Assembly (NCBI GenBank): GCA_910577665.1
Contig: CAJTOJ010000044.1
Location: forward strand, 1-23,637
DNA: 23,637 bases
Direction of reading: 5' to 3'
Origin: an uncultured Acetatifactor sp.
GTDB lineage: Bacteria > Bacillota > Clostridia > Lachnospirales > Lachnospiraceae
This document shows, piece after piece, positions 14,766 through 19,930 of this stretch. The notes beneath the pieces are model-generated. The model had not been told where the DNA came from. It did no database searches and saw only the letters and a program-made list of their open reading frames with translations. Numbering within the stretch: the stretch's first letter is position 1; every line of letters begins with the position of its first letter. Made by a program: the position numbers and the translations under genes.

Positions 14766-14795
14766 ATAATACAGACAGCACACTAGTGATGCGAA
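14766..14795 (-). promoter_or_regulatory. Candidate pflA promoter
   Basis: On the minus strand, -35 TTCGCA (14790-14795) and -10 TATTAT (14766-14771) are separated by 18 bp. A perfect palindrome CACTAGTG (14781-14788) lies in the spacer. It sits just after the terminator of the upstream genes, so pflA appears independently transcribed with a leader of about 215 nt. Confidence 0.5.
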
Positions 14796-14804
14796 TAATA
14801 ACCA

Positions 14805-14835
14805 AAAACCGCCCGAAGGAGTTTCGGGCGGTTTT
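14805..14835. terminator. Strong terminator after the glycyl-radical gene
   Basis: AAAACCGCCCGAA (14805-14817) pairs perfectly with TTCGGGCGGTTTT (14823-14835): 13 bp, loop GGAGT. On the minus strand it reads into a T-run. It lies 48 nt after the glycyl-radical gene and separates it from pflA. Confidence 0.92.
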
Positions 14836-14882
14836 CCTCCGCATCTGTATAAATCCAGACAGTTAAGATGTCACCGGGACGG

Positions 14883-15125
14883 TTAGATGTCCTCGTGGAA
14901 AGTACGAGAGATAACATCTGCCTGCTGCTCGGGAGTGAGCTTGATGAAGTTTACAGCGTATCCGGATACACGGATGGTCAGCTGGGGATAGTTCTCGGGA
15001 TGCTTCTGTGCATCCAGCAGGGTATCCCTGTTCAGAACATTAACATTCAAATGATGACCGCCTTTTGTTGCATATCCATCCAATAAATTTACCAGGTTGT
15101 CAACCTGTGCTGTGCTTGTTGCCAT
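14883..15125 (-). CDS. grcA: Stand-alone glycyl-radical domain of pyruvate formate-lyase (GrcA-like)
   Basis: An 80-residue protein matching the C-terminal domain of PflB: 'GGHHLNVNVLNRDTLLDAQ', 'HPENYPQLTIRVSGYAVNF' and 'LTPEQQADVISRTF'. The radical glycine is G55 in 'RVSGY'. E. coli GrcA (YfiD) is a spare copy used to repair oxygen-cut PflB. Here the PflB core at 15453 has no such domain, so this protein must supply it for activity (inference from both sequences). The ATG has AAGGAGG 9 nt upstream. It is the last gene of the pflB transcript, 40 nt after the Cys-motif gene. A near copy of its last codons (GACATCTAA / GACATCTTAA) follows its stop. Confidence 0.93.
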   Translation of the reverse strand: MATSTAQVDNLVNLLDGYATKGGHHLNVNVLNRDTLLDAQKHPENYPQLTIRVSGYAVNFIKLTPEQQADVISRTFHEDI

Positions 15126-15165
15126 GATGAATTCCTCCTTTTATATTCTGATGCTTTGCGGGGAT

Positions 15166-15369
15166 TTACTGGTAGTCATCCAGCCCCTGTTCCAGAGTGG
15201 GTACACTACAGGCCAACGGTGTCCTGGAACAGTCCGTACAGCCCATTGTCTGAACGTTTTTTGATTGTTCTGCCTCCTGGTTATAGTCCACATTTACATG
15301 TCCTACGCCGGCAGCCATGCCCGAATCGAGCATTTTCACAAGGTCGTCAATCATTTTCTTATCGTCCAT
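15166..15369 (-). CDS. Small Cys-motif protein related to the start of the glycyl-radical domain
   Basis: A 67-residue protein between the PflB core and its radical domain. Residues 6-31 ('MIDDLVKMLD...GVGHVNVDYN') align without gaps to residues 7-32 of the neighbouring radical protein ('QVDNLVNLLD...GHHLNVNVLN'), with about 9 of 26 identical. The second half has no RVSGY loop. Instead it has C44-x2-C47-x6-C54 in 'GCTDCSRTPLACSVPTL' and an acidic end. The ATG at 15369 follows GGAGG by 4 nt; an upstream ATG at 15393 lacks a ribosome site. Function unknown. It may occupy the radical domain's docking site on the core, or protect or assemble the split enzyme (speculation). Confidence 0.85.
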   Translation of the reverse strand: MDDKKMIDDLVKMLDSGMAAGVGHVNVDYNQEAEQSKNVQTMGCTDCSRTPLACSVPTLEQGLDDYQ

Positions 15370-15391
15370 AGTGCCTCCTTGCTCTTTTTGC

Positions 15392-15479
15392 ATATTGCAG
15401 ATGATCTGTCCAAATCCAGACCAATATCCGGCAATGCCAGGTATACTGCAGATTATTTGTTCAAGTCAAGCTCAATATC
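15392..15479 (-). repeat. Degenerate duplication of the pflB 3' end
   Basis: 15392-15428 and 15443-15479 are direct repeats with 28 of 37 positions identical. The 15443-15479 copy is the true end of pflB (coding DIELDLNK, then stop). The downstream copy reads DIGLDLDR in the matching frame, without a stop at that point. Confidence 0.65.
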
Positions 15480-17492
15480 GCCAGAGAACACCTTATCCTC
15501 CTTGCCCAGGGCGCCGGGGATGATGGTGAAGGTATTGGAGATACCATCCTGCGCATCATTGAAAGGCAGCTTGGAGACGGAAGAGAGGGATGCCACTGCA
15601 CCATGGGTATCACGGCCATGCATGGGGTTGGCACCAGGAGCAAAAGGCTGGCCTTTTTTACGTCCGTCAGGGGTATTACCGGTAGCCTTACCATAGGTAA
15701 CGTTAGAGGTAATGGTCAAGATGGAAGTGGTAGGCACGCCGTTCCGATAGGTGTGATGTCTTCTGATAGCGGTCATGAAGGTGTGTACCACCATCTGGGC
15801 GATCTCGTCCACACGGTCGTCATCATTGCCGTACTTAGGGAAGTCGCCGGTAGTCTTGAAGTCAACAATGACACCATCTTCATCGCGAACCACCTCAACC
15901 TTTGCATATTTGATGGCGGACAGGGAATCTGCCACGATGGAAAGGCCGGCCACACCAGTTGCGAAGTAACGCTTTACATCCCTGTCATGGAGGGCCATCT
16001 CAGCTCTCTCATAGCAGTACTTGTCATGCATATAGTGGATGATGTTCAGAGTGTTCACATACACATCTGCCTGCCACTCCAGCATATCCACGAATTTGCT
16101 CCATACATCATTGTACTCAAGGACATCGCCTTCCACAGGACGGTACTTGGGACCTACCTGCTTCTTGGTCACTTCGTCCACACCGCCGTTCAAGGCATAC
16201 AGCAGACATTTTGCAACGTTTGCACGGGCGCCGAAGAACTGCATCTCCTTGCCGATTACCATGGAAGATACGCAGCATGCGATACCATAGTCATCGCCGT
16301 GGGTGGCTCTCATCAGGTCATCGTTCTCGTACTGGATGGAAGAAGTCTGGATGGACATCTTCGCGCAGTACTTTTTCCAGTTGGCCGGCAGCCTGGTGGA
16401 CCACAGAACGGTCAGGTTCGGCTCAGGGGAAGGCCCCAGGTTGGTCAAGGTGTGCAGATAACGGAAGCTCATCCTTGTAACCATGTGCCTGCCATCTACG
16501 CCTACGCCGGCCAGGGACTCTGTTACCCATACAGGATCGCCAGCGAAGATCTGGTTGTATTCGGGAGTACGTGCAAACTTGATCAGACGCAGCTTCATGA
16601 TGAAGTGGTCTACGAACTCCTGGATCTGCTCCTCTGTGAAGGTGCCGTTCTTCAGATCTCTCTCAGCATAAACATCAAGGAAGGTAGAAGTACGTCCAAG
16701 GGACATGGCAGCACCATTCTGCTCCTTCACGGCACACAGATAACCAAAATAAACTGCCTGGATAGCTTCCTGTACATTGGAAGCAGGCTTGGAGATATCG
16801 CAACCATAGGAAGCAGCCATCTCTTTCATCATCTTCAGTGCCACGATCTGCTCGGAAATCTCCTCGCGCAGACGGATCACTTCATCTGTCATCACCCGGC
16901 CGGTGGAATCCTTCTGGGCCAGTTTGTCCTCGATGAGTCTGTCTATACCGTACAGGGCAACACGTCTGTAGTCACCAATGATACGTCCGCGGCCATAGGC
17001 ATCGGGAAGACCGGTGATGATATGGGAAGAACGGCAGGCTCTCATCTCCTGGTTGTAAGCATCAAAGCAGCCTGCGTTGTGGGTCTTTCTGTGGGTGGAG
17101 AAGAACTCGGAGATCTCAGGATCAACCTCGTAGCCATTGTCAGAGCAGGCTTTCTCTGCCATACGGATACCGCCATAAGGCTGCAGGGAACGCTTGAAAG
17201 GCTTGTCAGTCTGGAAACCTACGATAGTCTCTTTGCTCTTGTCAAGATATCCAGGACCATGGGAGGTGATAGTGGAAACAACCTTGGTGTCCATATCCAG
17301 GACGCCGCCTGCTTCTCTTTCCTTTTTCTGGAGCTCCAGAACCTGTGCCCACAAGTCCTTGGTGTTCTGTGTAGCGCTTGCCAGGAAACTCTCATCGCCG
17401 TCATAGGGATGGTAATTTCTCTGGATGAAGTCACGAACATTGACTTCTTTGTCCCACTTGCCCGATACAAAATCTGTCCATTCTGGTCTCAT
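15453..17492 (-). CDS. pflB: Pyruvate formate-lyase core lacking the glycyl-radical domain
   Basis: A 679-residue catalytic core of formate C-acetyltransferase, converting pyruvate and CoA to acetyl-CoA and formate. The active-site pair is C406-C407 in 'DYGIACCVSSMVIGKEMQFFGARAN'. Other PFL segments are 'SHGPGYLDKSKETIVGFQTDKPFKR', 'LPDAYGRGRIIGDYRRVALYG' and, near the end, 'SNVTYGKATGNTPDGRKKGQPFAPGANPMHGRD'. The protein stops at 'ALGKEDKVFSGDIELDLNK', where E. coli PflB (760 residues) continues into the radical domain with its RVSGY loop. That domain is encoded separately downstream. The end is a clean stop, not a frameshift: no radical motif appears in any frame until 14883-15125. GGAGG is 9 nt from the ATG. 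Confidence 0.96.
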   Translation of the reverse strand: MRPEWTDFVSGKWDKEVNVRDFIQRNYHPYDGDESFLASATQNTKDLWAQVLELQKKEREAGGVLDMDTKVVSTITSHGPGYLDKSKETIVGFQTDKPFKRSLQPYGGIRMAEKACSDNGYEVDPEISEFFSTHRKTHNAGCFDAYNQEMRACRSSHIITGLPDAYGRGRIIGDYRRVALYGIDRLIEDKLAQKDSTGRVMTDEVIRLREEISEQIVALKMMKEMAASYGCDISKPASNVQEAIQAVYFGYLCAVKEQNGAAMSLGRTSTFLDVYAERDLKNGTFTEEQIQEFVDHFIMKLRLIKFARTPEYNQIFAGDPVWVTESLAGVGVDGRHMVTRMSFRYLHTLTNLGPSPEPNLTVLWSTRLPANWKKYCAKMSIQTSSIQYENDDLMRATHGDDYGIACCVSSMVIGKEMQFFGARANVAKCLLYALNGGVDEVTKKQVGPKYRPVEGDVLEYNDVWSKFVDMLEWQADVYVNTLNIIHYMHDKYCYERAEMALHDRDVKRYFATGVAGLSIVADSLSAIKYAKVEVVRDEDGVIVDFKTTGDFPKYGNDDDRVDEIAQMVVHTFMTAIRRHHTYRNGVPTTSILTITSNVTYGKATGNTPDGRKKGQPFAPGANPMHGRDTHGAVASLSSVSKLPFNDAQDGISNTFTIIPGALGKEDKVFSGDIELDLNK

Positions 17493-17558
17493 TTTGAAAT
17501 GCCTCCTCTAAATTTTGAATTAGTATATGTGGAAATGGTTACTGCTAATCCTAAACTC

Positions 17559-17603
17559 ATTATATGTAAAATAAGGTAGGCAGTCAAGGAGTACAAGTGT
17601 ACT
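17559..17603 (-). promoter_or_regulatory. pflB promoter with upstream 14-bp operator
   Basis: On the minus strand, -35 TTGACT (17582-17587), 17-bp spacer and perfect -10 TATAAT (17559-17564). Two bases upstream of the -35 lies the perfect dyad AGTACA-AG-TGTACT (17590-17603), a position typical of an activator or a repressor abutting the -35. The leader is about 60 nt. The rest of the 17493-17845 spacer is AT-rich and holds the plus-strand promoters. Confidence 0.75.
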
Positions 17604-17664
17604 TTTTTCTATACAAAGCCCGATAAATACAGGCTTTTACAAAAATTTAATAAACAGGAATAAC

Positions 17665-17693
17665 TTGTCATATTTTGGGGAATGTATTATACT
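17665..17693 (+). promoter_or_regulatory. Distal promoter of the DUF1858 gene
   Basis: -35 TTGTCA (17665-17670), 17-bp spacer, -10 TATACT (17688-17693). The transcript would carry a leader of about 145 nt, including an imperfect hairpin with CACGGT near 17720 pairing ACCGTG near 17749. Confidence 0.5.
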
Positions 17694-17774
17694 AAGCAGG
17701 TAGAAAAAAGTTACTTTTCACGGTTTCCTCACAGCCTTGGGGAACCGGACCGTGAGAAACAATGGAAAACACTC

Positions 17775-17804
17775 TTGCAAAATACTGCATTACATAGATA
17801 TTAT
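17775..17804 (+). promoter_or_regulatory. Proximal promoter of the DUF1858 gene
   Basis: -35 TTGCAA (17775-17780), 18-bp spacer, -10 TATTAT (17799-17804), about 40 nt before the start codon. Confidence 0.45.
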
Positions 17805-17845
17805 ATTGTGGTGCGGATGGAGCAGGAGCTGGGAAGGAGAACAAT

Positions 17846-18037
17846 ATGAGCAATATCACGAAGGAAATGACCATTGGGGAGATCCTGCGCACGAATCCGG
17901 ATGTGGCACCGGTGCTTATGGAAGCCGGTATGCATTGTCTGGGATGTCCTTCCGCGCAGGGGGAGTCTCTGGAAGAAGCTGCCATGGTGCATGGCATCGA
18001 TATTGACCAGCTGATGAAAGCTATCGAAGCAGTCTAA
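17846..18037 (+). CDS. DUF1858 / hybrid-cluster-associated redox disulfide protein
   Basis: A 63-residue cytosolic protein. 'MTIGEILRTNPDVAPVLMEAGMHCLGCPSAQGESLEEAAMVHGID' is the DUF1858 pattern, with the redox-type C31-x2-C34 in 'HCLGCP'. Members often sit near hybrid-cluster protein or iron-sulfur genes and are thought to carry a disulfide or cluster; the biochemical role is not settled. AAGGAG lies 7 nt before the ATG. It is divergent from pflB, sharing the 350-bp spacer, which suggests joint response to anaerobic conditions (inference). A terminator follows. Confidence 0.88.
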   Translation: MSNITKEMTIGEILRTNPDVAPVLMEAGMHCLGCPSAQGESLEEAAMVHGIDIDQLMKAIEAV

Positions 18038-18051
18038 AAAACAGGGTCAAG

Positions 18052-18087
18052 AAAACCCCTGCTTCCCGGAGGGAGGACAGGGGTTTT
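18052..18087. terminator. Bidirectional terminator between DUF1858 and mecA
   Basis: AAAACCCCTG (18052-18061) pairs perfectly with CAGGGGTTTT (18078-18087). T-runs flank both sides, so it serves both convergent genes. Confidence 0.88.
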
Positions 18088-18145
18088 GGCCATATATGGT
18101 GGCAAGTGATAAGGTACTGGTGGTTCCAGGAGGAAAATCTGTGTG

Positions 18146-18880
18146 CTATTTAGTGATCCCCAGTGCCTGCACGGCATTATCCTGCACCAGTACCTCACAA
18201 TGTTCGGCCAGGAAGGCACTGCTTCCAGGCATGGAACGCTGGAGAGAGCCGTACTCAGACACAATGTTGCAGACCCTGTCAAAGGCATCTCTGGTATCCT
18301 CGCCCTGGGTCAGCAGCAGCAGATACCGGCCGGACTTTTCGTCCTTGTAAAGGGTGCTCAGACCTGGGTAATGACTGCTGATTACGGAGGAGACAGTCAT
18401 CACCTCCTGAAGGGAACCGAACCGAAAGATCCGCGTGCGGAGACGTTCATCGGATTCGGAGGACGTTTCCTTTGGAGAAGCATTGCCCTCCCCGGCTTCC
18501 TTCCCATCGGTCTGGAGTCTGCGGAACAGATCCATTACCTCATGCTCTGCTGCATCACCGAATTCTTCCGCGTCATCCTCCTCATCGGTGACAGAGGGGG
18601 CAAATCTGGAAAAACGGGTGTCCAGCTCTTCCGGGTCCTCTACTTTGGTCACAATCAGTACAATGCATTCCGCTCCCAGCGGAATGGCTTCTATCATAAG
18701 CGGGATATCCTCCGCCTCAAAGCCAAATTCGAAATTAGCCTGACGCATCATGTCACGGAACAGGGTCTTTGCTTTCTCTGTACCGTAGGCAAGTTCGCTG
18801 ATTTTCAGTTCCCGGCTGGCCAGATCTTCCCGGGTCAGGGTGCAACGGATCTGGTTCTCATTTACTTTCTCGATCTTCAT
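18146..18880 (-). CDS. mecA: MecA adaptor protein for ClpC protease
   Basis: A 244-residue MecA. It delivers target proteins to the ClpC/ClpP protease; in Bacillus it restrains competence by degrading ComK. The N-terminal substrate-binding domain starts 'MKIEKVNENQIRCTLTREDLASRELKISELAYGTEKAKTLFRDMM' in pieces typical of the family, followed by 'EAIPLGAECIVLIVTKVEDPEELDTRFSRF'. An acidic linker (about 92-135) leads to the C-terminal ClpC-binding domain ('IFRFGSLQEVMTVSS', 'YGSLQRSMPGSSAFLAEH'). Length is normal. GGAAGG lies about 8 nt before the ATG. A single gene with its own promoter. Confidence 0.93.
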   Translation of the reverse strand: MKIEKVNENQIRCTLTREDLASRELKISELAYGTEKAKTLFRDMMRQANFEFGFEAEDIPLMIEAIPLGAECIVLIVTKVEDPEELDTRFSRFAPSVTDEEDDAEEFGDAAEHEVMDLFRRLQTDGKEAGEGNASPKETSSESDERLRTRIFRFGSLQEVMTVSSVISSHYPGLSTLYKDEKSGRYLLLLTQGEDTRDAFDRVCNIVSEYGSLQRSMPGSSAFLAEHCEVLVQDNAVQALGITK

Positions 18881-18929
18881 GGAAAACCCTTCCTTTCTGC
18901 ATTAGGCATGCGTGTGACAATCCACATGT

Positions 18930-18958
18930 ATCTTATACTTTCGCATCCCTTTCGTCAA
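18930..18958 (-). promoter_or_regulatory. mecA promoter
   Basis: On the minus strand, -35 TTGACG (18953-18958), 17-bp spacer, -10 TAAGAT (18930-18935). The leader is about 45 nt. Confidence 0.6.
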
Positions 18959-19008
18959 TAGCAGGAATTAACTTTAAATTTTTTTAATAAATTTTTGGAA
19001 TCTTTTGC

Positions 19009-19037
19009 TTGCCAAATAATTGTGACGGAGATATAAT
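19009..19037 (+). promoter_or_regulatory. Strong promoter of a long leader
   Basis: -35 TTGCCA (19009-19014), 17-bp spacer, perfect -10 TATAAT (19032-19037). Transcription would start near 19044, about 390 nt before the first sizeable gene at 19435. Confidence 0.75.
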
Positions 19038-19043
19038 ACTTTT

Positions 19044-19434
19044 GTAAATGTCTCCTGCACCCTGTACGGGGGAGGAGGTGACAGTCTTAGGTTTCGGTTG
19101 ATTCAGTGATTTAGGGAACATTCGTTCCGTTTCATCCTTTCATCGTTGTGTATATCACATTATATGGCGGAAGCTTTTATTCTGACATATATTCTAGAGG
19201 ATGTCTTACAAGCCAGGTGCAGGAATCATTTTCCACTTGCTTGATCATGGTCATTCAACTACTATTTTCACACTATTCATTCTTTTTAAACCTGATGAGG
19301 ATTGGCAAATATTGCCAGAACGTATTACAGGAGGCATTTACATGGTTAGTCTTAGTATAGAGTATACTTAGAAGGTTTCCGGTTGATTCATCACAAATCC
19401 TTTTGGCCAGGAAGCCTGAAGACAGGAGGACGAA
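19044..19434 (+). promoter_or_regulatory. Long untranslated leader or small RNA region
   Basis: About 390 nt with no recognised gene. It contains a hairpin formed by CTCCTGCACCC (from 19052) and GGGGGAGGAG (to about 19077), a hairpin GGAAC-ATTC-GTTCC near 19116, a dyad GGCAA-ATA-TTGCC near 19303, and a 9-codon frame at 19342. Two related blocks (AGGAGG, AGTCTTAG, GGTTTC(C)GGTTGATTCA) recur at 19073-19105 and 19329-19390. A 70-codon frame at 19148-19360 starts with GTG, has no ribosome site and resembles nothing known. Confidence 0.5.
19342..19371 (+). CDS. Possible 9-residue leader peptide
   Basis: ATG GTT AGT ... TAG encodes MVSLSIEYT. AGGAGG is 7 nt before the ATG, one of the best ribosome sites in the window. 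CAGG of this site could pair with CCTG at 19291-19294 around the 19303 dyad. The next gene starts 64 nt after its stop. Too short to identify by homology. Confidence 0.4.
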   Translation: MVSLSIEYT

Positions 19435-19722
19435 GTGAATGGTAAAAATCTGAAAAAAAGGACAGGAGTGACAAAGAGGACAGGCAGAACGCAGCAGCCG
19501 GAAGTGACAGTGGAAATCATGTCGGCCAGGAAGGAGATGCTTACAGAGCTGGAGGACCTGTGCAGCAGAGGAGTGGAGCTGTTCGTGGACGGAAGGGCTG
19601 TCCTGCCAGGAGAGGCCGTGGCCAGGACGGTGCGGGAGAACAGTCCCTATATGGCGGATTTTGTACTGGATGCCGGAGGTGATGTAGAGCAGATCCGGTT
19701 TGACAAGGTGAGACACAGATAG
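19435..19722 (+). CDS. Small conserved-looking protein of unknown function
   Basis: A 95-residue cytosolic protein I do not recognise. The N-terminus is basic ('NGKNLKKRTGVTKRTGRTQ'); residues 22-88 look folded ('VTVEIMSARKEMLTELEDLCSRGVELFVDGRAVLP', 'SPYMADFVLDAGGDVEQIRFDKV'). It has no membrane segment and a single Cys. The start is GTG with AGGAGG 5 nt upstream. It ends a long leader from the promoter at 19009 and is followed by a strong stem-loop. The GH18 gene downstream has its own promoter, so a functional link is only suggested by position. Confidence 0.75.
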   Translation: MNGKNLKKRTGVTKRTGRTQQPEVTVEIMSARKEMLTELEDLCSRGVELFVDGRAVLPGEAVARTVRENSPYMADFVLDAGGDVEQIRFDKVRHR

Positions 19723-19731
19723 GCAGCTGTG

Positions 19732-19785
19732 GGCCGCCGCTGTGACAATGCAACCGGGGTGCCTCTCATGCTGGCAGCGGCGGCC
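19732..19785 (+). terminator. Terminator-like stem with a 32-nt loop
   Basis: GGCCGCCGCTG (19732-19742) pairs perfectly with CAGCGGCGGCC (19775-19785), followed by TTCCTTCC rather than a pure T-run. It lies 9 nt after the stop at 19722. Confidence 0.6.
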
Positions 19786-19805
19786 TTCCTTCCTGGCAAA
19801 AAAGG

Positions 19806-19834
19806 GTGACAGGCAGGTGGGGATATGATACAAT
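19806..19834 (+). promoter_or_regulatory. Promoter of the GH18 gene
   Basis: -35 GTGACA (19806-19811), 17-bp spacer, -10 TACAAT (19829-19834). It lies about 95 nt before the start at 19931. Confidence 0.5.
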
Positions 19835-19860
19835 ATGAAATCAAGGAAGGACGAAAGAGT

Positions 19861-19929
19861 ATGATGGAAACTGACAGGTTGAGCGGGGAACAGTCTGGTC
19901 TGGCTGCTCCTGGGAAGAGAGGCGCATAA
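19861..19929 (+). CDS. Possible 22-residue upstream ORF
   Basis: An ATG-ATG start with AAGGAAGGA about 10 nt upstream, encoding MMETDRLSGEQSGLAAPGKR plus two residues. Its TAA ends one base before the ATG of the GH18 gene in another frame, an arrangement suited to translational coupling. No homology is recognised. Confidence 0.35.
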   Translation: MMETDRLSGEQSGLAAPGKRGA

Positions 19930-19930
19930 G

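Noticed and set aside
15370..15393. Earlier ATG for the Cys-motif protein
   Set aside because: No ribosome site precedes it; GGAGG serves the ATG at 15369.
15603..17579. A 658-codon open frame antisense to pflB
   Set aside because: It mirrors pflB codon usage in the opposite strand, has no ribosome site or family resemblance, and the minus-strand gene is unmistakable.
19052..19110. SRP RNA or 6S RNA candidate downstream of the 19009 promoter
   Set aside because: The conserved SRP tetraloop and AGGAAGCAGC-type segment, and the 6S open-complex mimic, are not visible.
19291..19330. Hammerhead-ribozyme-like CTGATGAG followed by a stem and GAAC
   Set aside because: The conserved GAAA is GAAC here and the enclosing stem is only 4 bp, so the catalytic core is not satisfied.
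19148..19360. 70-codon frame in the long leader
   Set aside because: GTG start without a ribosome site, odd composition, and it overlaps the better supported 9-codon ORF.
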